From contig NC_051079.1 in NCBI RefSeq assembly GCF_004664715.2, forward strand, positions 57,447,660 to 57,511,659: a DNA stretch of 64,000 nucleotides. The letters run 5' to 3'. Under the pieces are notes generated by a model. It saw only the letters and a list, made by a program, of their open reading frames with translations. It ran no database searches and had not been told where the DNA came from. The position numbers and the translations under genes were made by a program. This document shows positions 23,606 through 35,234 of the stretch, in pieces. Position 1 is the stretch's first letter; every line of letters begins with the position of its first letter. Origin of the DNA: Peromyscus leucopus (taxonomy: Eukaryota; Chordata; Mammalia; Rodentia; Cricetidae).

Positions 23606-24391
23606 AAGGAAGGAAAGCTACTTCCTCCTAGACTGACAGCATTACAATTTACTGGTGCAAGGCTCAGCAGTGGTCACAAGTGTGAGTCATGAGGTCTAGG
23701 TCAGTAAATATCATACCAGACTTCCTTGAAATCACAGTGGGCTCCATCTTTATATACACAGCCATGTTGCATGAGTTAATGTCTATTATGCCTGGCCACC
23801 TCATCCAGGCCAGGTGCATGTCTCAATCTTGGAGGTATATGCTGCCCAAAATCACAGAGTTCTATAAAGTTGGGCACAGGTGCCATCGCCACTATAGCCG
23901 TACATAGACTCTGCAGTGACATTCAGTCCGTGCCCAGGACATCATAATGCTTAGGGACACAACATAAAAATAAATGTTTCAAAACTCAGCACATGTTCTG
24001 AAACCATAGATTAGTGTCATCTTGTTTAACACAACACACTGATTGTTTTAAACACAAACACTGGGGGAAAATATAGCCTAAGGCTTCTAACATCAAATCT
24101 AATGGCAGAGGCATGAGACTGCAGTCCATCTACGGCTCACATCTCCATAACTCATATGAACAGACTTGGCTTGTCATAGCCAGAAAAAACTAGCCTGTGT
24201 ACCGGGGGTGGGGGCGGGTGTGGTGGTGGTGATGGTGGTGGAAAGGCAGGTGGGTGCTAAAAACTGTCCAAAAAAATCATATAATAAAATTTCCTCTCAA
24301 GTCAACAGGGGCAAGAAGATACATTCTGAAACCCAAGGATATAACACCTTGCATACCAGTTTGGCTTGAAGAAAATGGTGCTCAATGAATC

Positions 24392-24393
<2 letters not shown>
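23606..24393. other. no gene; short G-rich run
   Basis: Nothing recognised apart from a G/T-rich run at 24203-24246 with GGGGGTGGGGGCGGG followed by TGGTGG repeats, a possible G-quadruplex former. Confidence 0.45.
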
Positions 24394-24395
<2 letters not shown>

Positions 24396-24448
<53 letters not shown>

Positions 24449-24498
24449 AATATATGTATATATATATATATATATATAATATATATATATATATATAA
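24396..24498. repeat. (AT)n compound microsatellite
   Basis: Three AT blocks separated by AAAACAAATATATG- and TAATA-type interruptions. The phrase 'atataaaacaaat' occurs twice, at 24437-24451 and near the end, suggesting internal duplication. Confidence 0.97.
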
Positions 24499-26819
24499 AA
24501 CAAATTCACAAAAGCAAAAAAGAAAAATGTCAAAGTCTCTAATTTATAAAATAAATATTTTGACCTTAGTTCTTCCAGCTTTTTTTCTTACAAATTTATT
24601 CATTACATTATATGCTTTTAAAAAACTATATTTTTGTTTTTAAGAGCTGAGAATGATTAATAAAGTAAACATTTTCCTGTTTTTAATATTTTTTGCTGTT
24701 GTCCTAGATATAAAATAAATGGACTTCTAAAACAGTGAAACTGATTTATAAATCTACAGGAAATGCTAGAGAACAATTATTACTTATATTTGCAGTAAAT
24801 ATTTAACTTCACACAAAAATTTGATATTGCTTTAATTTGCAAGACCCTTGTCTACGATCACTATAGATTTAGATATGTTCATATGTGTGTTAGCCAATGA
24901 GACATTATTTTTGGTGAATTACTAAGTCATGAAGGGACAGGAGATTTGCTCAGAGGAAAAGATCGATTTCAATTTAAAATAATAAACCTTTTCCGTCATT
25001 TGTCCCAGTTTGACATTTCACTTTCTTATTGCCATGTGTGCCCTTCGAAAGGTAATTTTCTCCTGTGTGCAAATCTCACAAACTTAGAAGTCTTCACGTT
25101 TGTGAACTGGTGAGTAAGTGAATCCTTCCAATCAGAAAATCCTTGACATAGTTCTGACATGGGTATGTGTGTGATGTGTGTGCTTGTGTATTCAGACGGG
25201 CTGCTGGGCTGTTGCTCAACAACCCCATTCCCTGTACAGCCCTTAGACATCCTGCAATCTCAAGATTCTTCTGGAAGGTTGTGCAGCTGAAGGAAGACCT
25301 CACTACAGTTGCCTCAGGGACAGATAGGAGGCAGGCTGGGTACCCTTTCTGATACTCAGATGTGGATAACCTTTCGAAAGACCTACTCAGAGAGACAGAG
25401 ACGCTGAAACTAAAATAAATCTTTAGAGATGGGGCATCTGTGATAACCTCATTCTCTAGGTGAGCACCAATGGAAATGTGTGTCAGGCTCTTCTGTGACA
25501 GTCGAAAATTCATTTCATTTCATTATCGGAACCGTTCAAGCACCCCAGTTTGGACAAGGGAACAGCTTTTTAAACCTGCAGGAGGCTCATTTACCCCTGC
25601 TGAGGTACCAGCTCCCTTTCTTGTGGGAAGGTGGAGGTGGCTGTGTTACATGTCTGGCAGATACATGGTGGAGCTATACAGTTTGTGTGTATGCTTGTAC
25701 CTGAGATGTATGTACGGTTTGTATTTAAGGAGCATAAACAATTCCTAGGATCCCACCAACTCCAACGACCTCACTGTGATCCCATTTCTGTTTCATTTGG
25801 TTCTGTGTCAAGGCTACTTGCCCAGTCCTTTCATCCATTAAAAATACCGCAGTCTCTGCCTGTGTAAGCAGAGACGTGCCTCTCAGGTGGTGCATAGCAG
25901 AACAAAGAACAGAGCATCAATTCTCTAAACAGCCAACAATGAGGCAAGTTGGGGGTATTTTTCAAACCACAGACACTGATTGAGAAAAACTTAAAGAATC
26001 CCAGATGGCATTTACAGGTTCAGAACAAAATTAATCGAGGGGGAAAAAAAATCCATACAATTTGAAACCTTTAAAATGAAAGCCGTAAGATGCCTCCTTG
26101 CTTCTCAACTGTGACGTGCTTGGGCTGAAATACTGTAACTGCAATTGCGTTCTTGGATCGGCGAGGTCAGAGAAGGCAGAAGGTACCAGGAAGAGGCTGA
26201 GTAGTGATGCTGAGATAAGATAGTGGCCCCACGGGTGTGGTGGAGGACAGAAGTGCAGTAACTGTCGAGGTATCCAGGTAGAGGTAATGAAAGAGATGAG
26301 GCTAATTAGGATAATTTCATATCCACAAATAGAAAGGCACGGAATGAATGACTGGCAAGAAACTTAAGCTCTGTCAGCCACCTCGGGAGTTAGAGAATTA
26401 AGGCAGGTATGCTTCCAGTCAGAGTGAGACTGAGCGGATACCTGCTGCCCTGGTCCTCATCAGAAATGAGCCATCATGCCACTCTTAGAGTAAGCACTGG
26501 CTACATCACTTGACCCAGGAAACAACCAGATCCCATCAGCAATGGCTCCCAGCTAAGACAGCAGCCAGAGCTGAGCACAGGCTGGAACTGTGTGAAACGG
26601 GGGCTTCCTGTGGGTTGGGGATCCTTTTGTTCACCTCACCAAGAATAGGATTTTGTGCCCGTTTCCAGGTTTGTTCAACCTGCAGCAGGAAAGGAGCCTA
26701 GATGAGTTAAGGTGAAGCCCATGGATTCTTGTATGATGGTCACACACTCCACTCGTTCTAGGAGGTTTAGACCGAAGATATTGAATTAACAGTATTTTAT
26801 AAATTCTCAGCCACTGGCA

Positions 26820-26824
<5 letters not shown>
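24499..26824. other. no gene or recognisable repeat
   Basis: AT-rich until about 25020, then mixed single-copy-looking DNA. No SINE, LINE or LTR sequence seen. Small overlapping frames near 25094-25513 and 25470-25867 show no protein-like composition. Confidence 0.45.

Positions 26825-26874
<50 letters not shown>
26824..26874. repeat. (TG)n microsatellite
   Basis: About 25 uninterrupted TG units. A likely polymorphic marker. Confidence 0.98.
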
Positions 26875-26875
<1 letters not shown>

Positions 26876-29346
26876 TTTAAAAGCTAACCTTTCATGTGAG
26901 CTGATTCAATATTGACAATGAGAAAAATAAAAATGGAAATCTGTGGGTAAACTAAGAAGTGGAGGGAAGGCACTCAGAGTCTCTCACGACAGAGATTACT
27001 AAAGCTGTAAATACCACACCGTGCTCACATGACATCCCCATCTACTTCCTTTCTCAAGATGCCTGTCTATTGACCCTGTGCATAAAGTGTGGGCTGTGTC
27101 AATTCATGTTGATAGAATGGATATCTCAGGAAAACGAGGCAATAGGCATTTTGGACCAGCTATAAGAACCAGACACAAGGAACTGGCCTCCGCTTTGTGG
27201 GACCAATGAGGTGGATGTGGGGTAGAAGAGGACAACAGAAGCACACTGCACGCTCACCTCTGAGCTCTCAAATGTGATGTACAAGGTGTCAGTCACAGAA
27301 GGGCATAAGATGGGGAATATTTTTTTTTCATACCATCGACAAATAAAAATTTAGCTTAGTCAAGAATGTCCCAAGACCACAAGAATGAAGGTTAAGGTAG
27401 TCATGGTGTGCACATTGCTTTGACTTGGAAATAGATGGAAATGATATCTAGTAGACCTTCTTCTTTTGTTAGGTCCTACTGATTCTGTGTAAGAGCTCAC
27501 ACTCCTGACTGAGTCACTGGAGAGCTGGGTTGCACATCCTGTCAGTGGAGTCACGATATTCTGCTTGCATCTCCACTCCGGCTGATTCACCCTTTGCCTG
27601 AGTGAAAACCACAAGATGGCTACATTAACATTTCTTTTAATGTCGTTTTTAAAAAGAGTACATTTTTAAGCATGGAAATAATGCATCTAAATGTGCTCTA
27701 TAAAAAGTGCATTTGTTTATAATAGACCAAGAAAATTGCAAATGCAAAAGTACAAATCGTTTTTTAGACACAATCTCTGTACTTATAGTACTTATAATAG
27801 TCTAAAATACACATTTCAATGTATGTACATGGAGAAATGTGCTTTTGAATGTTGAATGGTAATATAGACATCTCAAAAAATCATATTAATTGCAAATATG
27901 TCCTAATTAGTATCTATTTATAGAATTAGAATAGTATCTACCTAAGTTTAATGAACTACATAGAGAAATTCACAGGGAGAAAGATGAGAAATTAATATAC
28001 AACATTCTAAGACCACTACTTTCAAAGGCAAACATTTTTATTTCATGTACTCAAACAATTATGATTATTGTCTGAAGTGAACAACAAATTCAGAGAAGAA
28101 GAGAAATAGAGAGCAATGTAAAATGGCAGGGAAAAACACAGAAGTAGAATTAATGAGGGAGTTGGGGAAGAATCACATTTATTTATCCACATAACAAATA
28201 AAAATGAATGACTTTTTGGCTGAAATATTTCATTAAGGTAAGACTGTGCCTTTTTATTCATTTATATTAGGTTTAAATGCCAGAAAAATGTTATTATTTT
28301 GCCTACTCTCATTTATTAAAATCATTTTTAAAATGTAGTTGCCAGACATCCATCTGTCATATCAGGAAATAAGCTAATTTTCTTTTTCTTTTCTTTTTTT
28401 TTTTCAAATATGCCAGGAGAAATTAAATAAGCCACTGTAATGTAATTTATTTCATATTTGTTCCACTCTGTAAGGACACATAGACTTTTTAGAAAAAAAA
28501 AAAAACTTTGCAAAGCAAATGATGACAACAAAAATCTATACTGTTACCATTCAAAGAAAGCAAATCCTAACATTTTGATGAATTTGCCTCATTTCTGCCC
28601 TCTTAAAAAACCCTCTGTAACTACTTATAGATTTAAGTAGCAGGGGGCCACAGCAAAACCCACTTTTATAAGCTACCAAGTAGCCAAAGTCAATAATTAC
28701 TAAATGCATCATTATTATCCTCTCACTCCAAACTGAAGAAAAGCACCAAGAACTCCAGGAATTCTTAACCCATGCACCTTGCTCCAAGTCCAATAGAAAG
28801 GATATTCTAGTCTAAACTGAGTTTATTTCAACCTCCCATTCCTTGCTGCTTTTGATGTGTCCAACCATATGTGCAACAATGCAAAGCTTCTGTACACCTC
28901 TCCCAAGTGCGTTCTTACAATGATGGAACCACAGAAGCCACGTCCACGAAGAGATCTCACAGTTCAGAGTGTCAGTGCTGAATACATCTAATGGATATCC
29001 AAGCAGGTATCCATTGCTTTCCAAGTTAGAACACAGTACATAGCAAGAAGCTTCTTCTCCAGAGACGGTAGTTACTAATAGCTCTGTTTTGATTCAGTAG
29101 CTTAGTTCAACATATAAGTGGCTCGGTGTATCACTCAGCCTTTTTTTTTTTTTTTAACCAAAGACTATTGAGAAAACAGTGAACATAGTCGAAATGAAGA
29201 GGAATGCTGATAATCCTGTAAGAAATTAGGATTACATAGAAGTGGCTTTGGAATTCACACACATACTTCCACTCTTTACCATTTTAATTTGTGATTAAGG
29301 CTCAGGGGATTTGAGCAGTTCAAGTTCCAATACTAGGTTACCAAGC
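26875..29346. other. no gene or recognisable repeat
   Basis: AT-rich single-copy-looking DNA, including homopolymer runs at 28388-28404, 28492-28505 and 29142-29154. No SINE or LINE recognised over about 2.5 kb, unusually low for this window. Confidence 0.45.
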
Positions 29347-29402
29347 AGCTTGGCCCTTACTCTCCTCCACCTGGAGCTTGGCCCTTACTCTCCTCCACCT
29401 GG
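29347..29402. repeat. perfect 28-bp tandem duplication
   Basis: Two identical adjacent 28-bp units, 29347-29374 and 29375-29402, each starting AGCTTGGCCC and ending CCACCTGG. No mismatch between copies, so the duplication is recent or conserved by conversion. Confidence 0.98.
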
Positions 29403-29837
29403 ACATACGTACTTATCCTTCATTTGAGAGTAGGGGCCTTACATTAATTATCAATAATGTGGCTTACAAGCTCATACTTTGACAACTCAACAAACTTTGG
29501 ATATTTGTGTTGATAATGTCATTTGGTGGCTAACCCTAAGCAAGAAGAAATGATTGGAGGCATAGTTTGCAGTCATGGAGTCAGTATTTGTCCTTAGGGA
29601 TGTAGCTTGGCCTGATACTTTATATGACTTTGTTATGTGAATTAACAATGATCCTCATCTTTGCAGAGACTGTAATCCAGTTCAGAACAACTCCCAAAGT
29701 CTTAATGTTCTTCTTCCATCACGTGTGTCCCTAGAGCTTGCAGAAACCTTCTGTTAGGCAGAGAGCAAAATTTTGGCTGGTTTTTAGCTCCTATTTTCTG
29801 AACCTTAGTAATTTAACACTAGCATCCATATTCTTTT

Positions 29838-29884
29838 GTAGATATTTAATTTATTTTTGTATTTCATGTGTATATTGAGAGGGG

Positions 29885-29923
<39 letters not shown>

Positions 29924-30078
29924 CCTGTGGATACTCACAGAAGTCAGAAGACATTAGATGCCTTGGGAGCTGAAGTTCCAGGTGGTTGTGAGCCACCCAG
30001 TGGTGTGGGTGCCTGGAACCAAACTCCAGAAGGGTAGTGGGAACTCTTAGCAACTGAGCCATCCATCTCTAGCCCTAT
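29838..30078 (-). repeat. B3/B2 SINE with expanded (TG)n
   Basis: Minus-strand SINE: A-rich tail zone, (TG)n at 29888-29921, 'gtgagccacccagtggtgtg', 'ggtgcctggaaccaaactcc', and the tRNA-like head at 'caactgagccatccatctct'. The microsatellite sits where the SINE normally has a CA-rich tail. Confidence 0.9.
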
Positions 30079-32439
30079 TAGCATCAACATCCATGATGAG
30101 AGCACACGCGAGTGCTTTTCAATGATTTGGATAGAGCACCATAGCAACTTGAGTAAGTGGCTTGTTATCGCCTTATCTCACAGACCTGTGCAGAATGAAA
30201 ATGGCCTTCCTTGTTTTCCATGGCCAACAGTAAGAACTTCACCTCCATTTTTCTTTTTTCTTTTCCTCTTTCTTTTTGATGGACTTCTTCTTTGTTCTCA
30301 AATACAGCAGGCAATCACACAATGGCTGGCTTTGGCCATCCATGTTGACCTAAAGGGCATCCTTAGACAAGAATTGTGAATCACATGTTTCTTACTTTGC
30401 TTTGTAAATTACAGGTGTCACCTGAGATGTCTGTGTTATATCCCCTAGAGGACCTCTTTGCCTCTATGATAAATGAGTACAAAAGTAATAAATACCGGAC
30501 ACAAGAAAGCTACAAGATGACTTTTACCTTGAGACAGTTCAAGCACGGTCTTTTCATAAAAATACCCCCAGGAACGATTTCATGTAAAATGAAAGAACGT
30601 TCTGATCATAATTGTTCTTATAGTCACTTGTTCATTGCTTAAAGTGTAATCGGCACAGGGTGATAAGTGACAAATAGGGAATCTATCATGTGAGGTGTAA
30701 ACAACAGCCTTTGGGGGGAAACCTAACTGTAAAAAAAAATGCTTGTGTAAATAACCTGAAAATTTGAGGAAAACTACATTAAAAATCATCTCTAATTCTC
30801 TATTCAGAAGGAAATATTGTTAATTAGTTGTCATGGTGCATACTTTCTGTGCAGACTCCACACAGGATGCTACAGAATTTAGCTTTGCATTCTTATTTTG
30901 CTATTTAGCATCGTAGTGTGACCATTTCTTCCTTTAAATGTCTTTCAAAAGTATCATTTCATTGTACTTCATTTAAATTTCACATCACAGTCTAATGCCC
31001 TCCCATGAGATACCAATATTTCTTCCTCAAGATTTTCTGGACTCACTTGGCATCTTCATAAGAATAGTTTCTTTTAAGAAATGAGGAAATTTGAGCCCTT
31101 TCCATCAACATGGTTAAAATAAAATGTCACGGATTTAATTTTGGTTATCTGGAAAATTCACTTATGCAAAACTTATAATGGCAAATAAATGAGCTGTTAA
31201 TGAATGTAGATGACATCTTGTCCAAAAAATGTCTAGCTGCATGACAGAGTATAATCACTATTCCTATAAATTAATGCAGAGATGGAGAAGCTGTGGCGTC
31301 AATAAAGCTGTACCTCAAGATTTGAATCCAAAGGACTGCAGAGTATAGACCAAAGGGAAAATAAGTTGATTATTTCTTAAATTAATTCAAATGAGAAATC
31401 ACTGTAATTAAGACATTCAAGAATGTTGTCCAATTAACATTTTTAATCTCGACTCCCCTTTACTCTTCAAATATATACAATCACATATTACATACACACA
31501 CAGAACATACATACATTCACAAACACATTTATATTCCTATGAGAATAATTTTCCATTTTGCTAAGAATTCAAGAATAAAAGTTAGTGACAGGCATTTTTT
31601 AAACATATGGTGAATTTGGGTGGATAACCAGATTTTTCAAAAGCACCAATCCAAACGTTTTGATCTTTCATTTAATATAATCAATAAACCCCTCACGTTA
31701 CCTTTTTTGGGGGAATAACTTTTTAAAAACATAATTTCAGGAAGGGGGATCTCACTGTATAAAACATCTTGAATATTTTTCTCCCTTTCTCCTTCAAGAT
31801 TCTGCCCCCTTGAAATTCAACTTAATTCTGAATCTTACTGATATTCAATTTAGTTATTAATTCCATAAGGGGTTCAAGCACTGCTCCATGTCCTGGCAGA
31901 CACAAAAAATCTACAAATTTTTACTTTTAATAGTATTTCCTCTGTCTCTAATTTCCTATGTAAGAAAACAGTCTCTTGGGCAATTACTCTCATAATGGCC
32001 TTGCCAGAATCAACTTCCACTTCAGCTGTCTGAGAGAGTTCAGTAGCACTTTGAATTTTTTTTTACAAGTTCCATGTTGCTTCGCCCAAAAAGTAAGTCT
32101 GTTTTTCACTGCTACCTCCAACAATTACACATATTGTGAAATATACCCAGGATGCATGTGTTGGTACAATAGTTTCATACAGCAGCACAATTTCCAGACA
32201 CTCTCCAATTTATAAATACATTCAGTTATAAAAAAAAAAAATCATACTATCAATCAGTTACTTGAAGCAAGCTGTGAATTTCATCAGAGCAATGATAGTA
32301 GCATTGAAGTGTAGATTCTGAGGATAGACATAGACTTTTAAATCAAAACTCCCAAAACCAGGTGTGGGGTACTTTTTTATGAGTTGTTGGCCATAGACGT
32401 CCCAGAGGCTCCCCAAAGAATCCCGAATATTGCTACTGC
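30079..32439. other. no gene or recognisable repeat
   Basis: AT-rich single-copy-looking DNA, with a CA/TA-rich patch near 31478-31530. Frames at 30122-30642 do not resemble proteins I know. Confidence 0.45.
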
Positions 32440-32800
32440 TGATGGTAAGAATGAAGACATCCAGGCAGGGGTGTGGTTGAGCCTGCCTAGAGGTTCTGAG
32501 AGTGGGAGAGCTGGCCCTGCACTCTTCATCCATCATGTGGTGGCAAGGGCAAGGGAAAGATGCTCTCCTCCCTTACCCCTTGCCTCCTGCAACCTGTGGG
32601 GGAGCTGATCCTGCCCCTCAGCAGATGCAGCACTTGGGAGAGCCAGCCCTGTACCTGGCCTGAGCACCACAGTAGAGCTGACCCCTTTGACGGGGCACTG
32701 GTGTGCTGCCCCAAGAACATAAGCATGATAGATTTGGCCCCACCCCTCATCTGCCATATGGTGGCATGGGCAAGAGAGAGAAGGTGCTCCCACACCCCTT
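32440..32800. repeat. satellite-like rodent repeat (MurSatRep1-like)
   Basis: GC-rich block with internal repetition. An approximately 80-bp segment around 32500-32580 recurs imperfectly at 32727-32803 (period about 221 bp); 'catgtggtggcaagggcaag' at 32534 parallels 'catatggtggcatgggcaag' at 32755. Variants of 'gagagctggccctg' occur several times. I recall this texture from the MurSatRep1 satellite-like family; the name is tentative. Confidence 0.5.
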
Positions 32801-33190
32801 GACACAGCTAACGTCATCCGAAAGGAGGGAACCTCAATTAAAAAAATGCCTCCATAAGATTAGGTTGTAGGCAAACCTGAAAAGCACTTTCTTAATTAGT
32901 GATTGGTGGGGAGAGCCCAGCACATTGTGGGTGGTGCCATCTCTTGGCTGGTGGTCCAGAGTTCTATAGTAAAGCAGGCTGAGCAAGTTATGTTGAACAA
33001 GCCCCTAAGCAGCTCCCCTCCATGGCCTCTGCATCAGATTGTGTTTCCAGGTTCCTGCCCTGCTGGAGATCCTGTCTTGTTTTCCCCTGATGCTGGATGA
33101 TGATAGGGAGGGAAGTAAAGCCTTCCCTCATGAATCTGCTTTTGGTCATGGTGTCTTATCACAGCAACAAGAAAATAAACTAAGAGAAAC
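32800..33190 (+). repeat. ERVL-MaLR LTR (MT/ORR1-like)
   Basis: Plus-strand MaLR LTR, 5' truncated: 'gacacagctaacgtcatccg', 'aaggagggaacctcaattaa', 'gggtggtgccatctcttggc', 'ggcctctgcatcagattgtg', and the terminus 'tcatggtgtcttatcacagc'. It is the same family as the reversed copy at 16257-16691. The satellite-like block ends where this LTR loses its start. Confidence 0.75.
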
Positions 33191-33239
33191 AAGACTCATT
33201 AATTATTTCATCAACTGTAGGATATTCTTACTACAATAA

Positions 33240-33862
33240 CAGTGTGTCAGGGGAAAATATGCCTACTGGTTCAATAGTGGTATAACTATACTTGGTACAA
33301 CCAACCACTTTGTGATTGGATTTGAGGCTTGCTCTACAGGAGTAATTAGATATCTAATACTATAAACTCCATCAAAAGCCTATGGCTACAAAGATTATGG
33401 ACCCAATAAGGGATCATACCACTATTGTTTTCTTAAATTGATGTTTTGTCAACCTTTCCACTAAATATTTATTTATACTCATAGATTAGTGCTGGTCTCA
33501 ATGTGAGGCAGAGAAGCTCCATTTTCCAGAGAGTTAGTGCTAATGCAGAGATTTATATCTGGCCAATTGATGAGAATTAATGACTTTTGAGCACTCATCC
33601 CTAAATGGGACATCTATATCAACTCCCAAGGCCTAGAGAACATCATGGTGGGGGGACAGTTAGAAAAAAATATATGAACCAGAAGTTGTGGAGGAGTGCC
33701 ATGAAATATTGCCATCCAGACATGACATGGTGCTGTGGGATGTTCTGTATGTCCTGTGGGAGCCCTTCTTGGGTTCTTTGTGGCGTTACCCAGCAGGTCC
33801 GCATAGAGGATGATTAGGACCATGGGCCTGAGTGCAGGTGTCTGAGATGGTCTGCACTTGGC
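33240..33862 (+). repeat. L1 3'UTR, left part (Lx-like)
   Basis: Plus-strand 3'UTR blocks in order: 'accactttgtgattggattt', 'gatgttttgtcaacctttcc', 'aatgggacatctatatcaac', 'gaacatcatggtggggggac' and 'gccatccagacatgacatgg'. Broken by a solo LTR and resumed at 34249. Confidence 0.78.
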
Positions 33863-34248
33863 TGTGCTGGGGGATGGTCTGTATGTCAAGTTGCTCTGAT
33901 TGGTCAATAAATAAAACCTGATTGGTCGTGGCTAGGCAGGATGTATAGGCGGGACTAACAGAGAGGAGATATAAAAGAACAGGAAGGCAAGAGACACTGC
34001 AGCCGCCGCCATGACCAGCAGCATGTGAAGATGCCGGTAAGCCACCAGCCACGTGGCAAAGTATAGATTTATGGAAATGGACTAATTTAAGCTATAAGCA
34101 CAGTTAGCAAGAAGCCTGCCACGGCCATACAGTTTGTAAGCAATATAAGTCTCTGTGTTTACTTGGTTGGGTCTGAGCGGCTGTGGGACTGGCGGGTGAC
34201 AAAGATTTGTCCTGACTGTGGGCAAGGCAGAAAACTCTAGCAACAACA
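33863..34248 (+). mobile_element. solo LTR inserted in L1
   Basis: A 386-bp LTR-like unit, TG...CA. Its promoter region has 'gattggtcaataaataaaac' and TATAAAAGAAC, a 'gccgccgccatgaccagcag' segment, and a 3' part with 'tgtttacttggttgggtctg'. It lies between two halves of an L1 3'UTR. A 4-bp direct repeat TGGC (33859-33862, 34249-34252) flanks it; a full 6-bp duplication is not evident. I recall the family as frequent in cricetids. No internal retroviral sequence adjoins it. Confidence 0.8.
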
Positions 34249-34545
34249 TGGCCTTTACAATCATAAATGCACATTAACGATGCACAGCTGCATAGGACCA
34301 GGCCATTCAGCATTACAGCATGAATAGAAAAGATACCATGAGGTGCCATACCTTTTGAGGAGCTGTTGGCTCATAGTGGCTGTTGCAAGAGGGAATGTCA
34401 TTTGCTTCAGTGATGGGTACATGCTGGGAAGAAGAAGTCCAAATGGAAAGGGAGGGGGCTAACAGAGCACAATGGGGGTATGTGTGAATATAATCACAGT
34501 CCATTTTATATATGTATATATGCATATATATATATATCCATCAAA
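34249..34545 (+). repeat. L1 3'UTR, right part, and AT-rich end
   Basis: Continues the L1: 'gagctgttggctcatagtgg', 'ctgttgcaagagggaatgtc', 'atttgcttcagtgatgggta', and a terminal region ending in (TA)n near 34508-34538 where a poly(A) end would be expected. Confidence 0.65.
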
Positions 34546-34732
34546 AAGATATGCAGGTAGTAAATATGCTTATAAAGAGATGTTTTAACACCAATGGCTA
34601 AAGAAATATGAGTTAGAGCCACAGTGTGACCCAAACAGAATATCTAGAACGAAAAGCCTCCTCGTTCACTGATGTTATTTTAATGCACCCATGAGCTCAT
34701 ATGGCCTCAAATTACTTTGATAAATCTATAGG

Positions 34733-35130
34733 TTGTCACCTTTTTTACTTTTAGGAACAAGTTACTGGTCTGTGTCAGGCAGTGTTGGTATATGCCCACC
34801 AAGGTACAGAGGCATCCTATCTCTGTTTACGGTCAAACTGGAGTCAAACACTGCTTGTAAAATGGAGTCTCTCAGGGCAAGTCATGGCCTAAAAATCTAC
34901 TGTTTTACCCCGTATGGACCACCTTAGGGCAGGACACAGTCTGATCACATTACAGCACAGCACTGTTACTTCTAAATCCAGACTCAGCCTCTTGTAATCC
35001 TTCCATTTCTTTCTCTAGTCTGTCAAACCTAGGTCAGGTCCTAACTGTGCCTTCTCATTAAGTCAAGCCTTTCCCAATCAGCTCTTGAAATCCACTGATT
35101 TTTACTTGCCTCATCCTGTTTAGGGGAGGG
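34733..35130 (-). repeat. possible old LTR-like repeat
   Basis: Contains at 34839-34881 the inverted counterpart of the block at 14118-14160. The remainder resembles no family I can name. Extent uncertain. Confidence 0.35.
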
Positions 35131-35187
35131 GGTTTAATAGACATAAAGAGTCCTATCATTTATATCTTCAAGCCTTGACTAGCACGA

Positions 35188-35194
<7 letters not shown>

Positions 35195-35234
<40 letters not shown>
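35195..35234. repeat. (AAT)n microsatellite
   Basis: About 12 AAT/ATA units, uninterrupted. Confidence 0.97.

Noticed and set aside
23369..23692. 107-codon Arg/Glu-rich frame
   Set aside because: Product of the (GA)n/(GGA)n tract.
24396..24498. CRISPR-like or other spaced direct repeats
   Set aside because: The repeats here and elsewhere are microsatellites in mammalian DNA. No constant repeat with unique spacers is present.
33960..34030. Short coding start around 'gccgccgccatgaccagcag'
   Set aside because: The Kozak-like ATG lies inside the R/U5 area of a solo LTR and the frame closes after a few codons.
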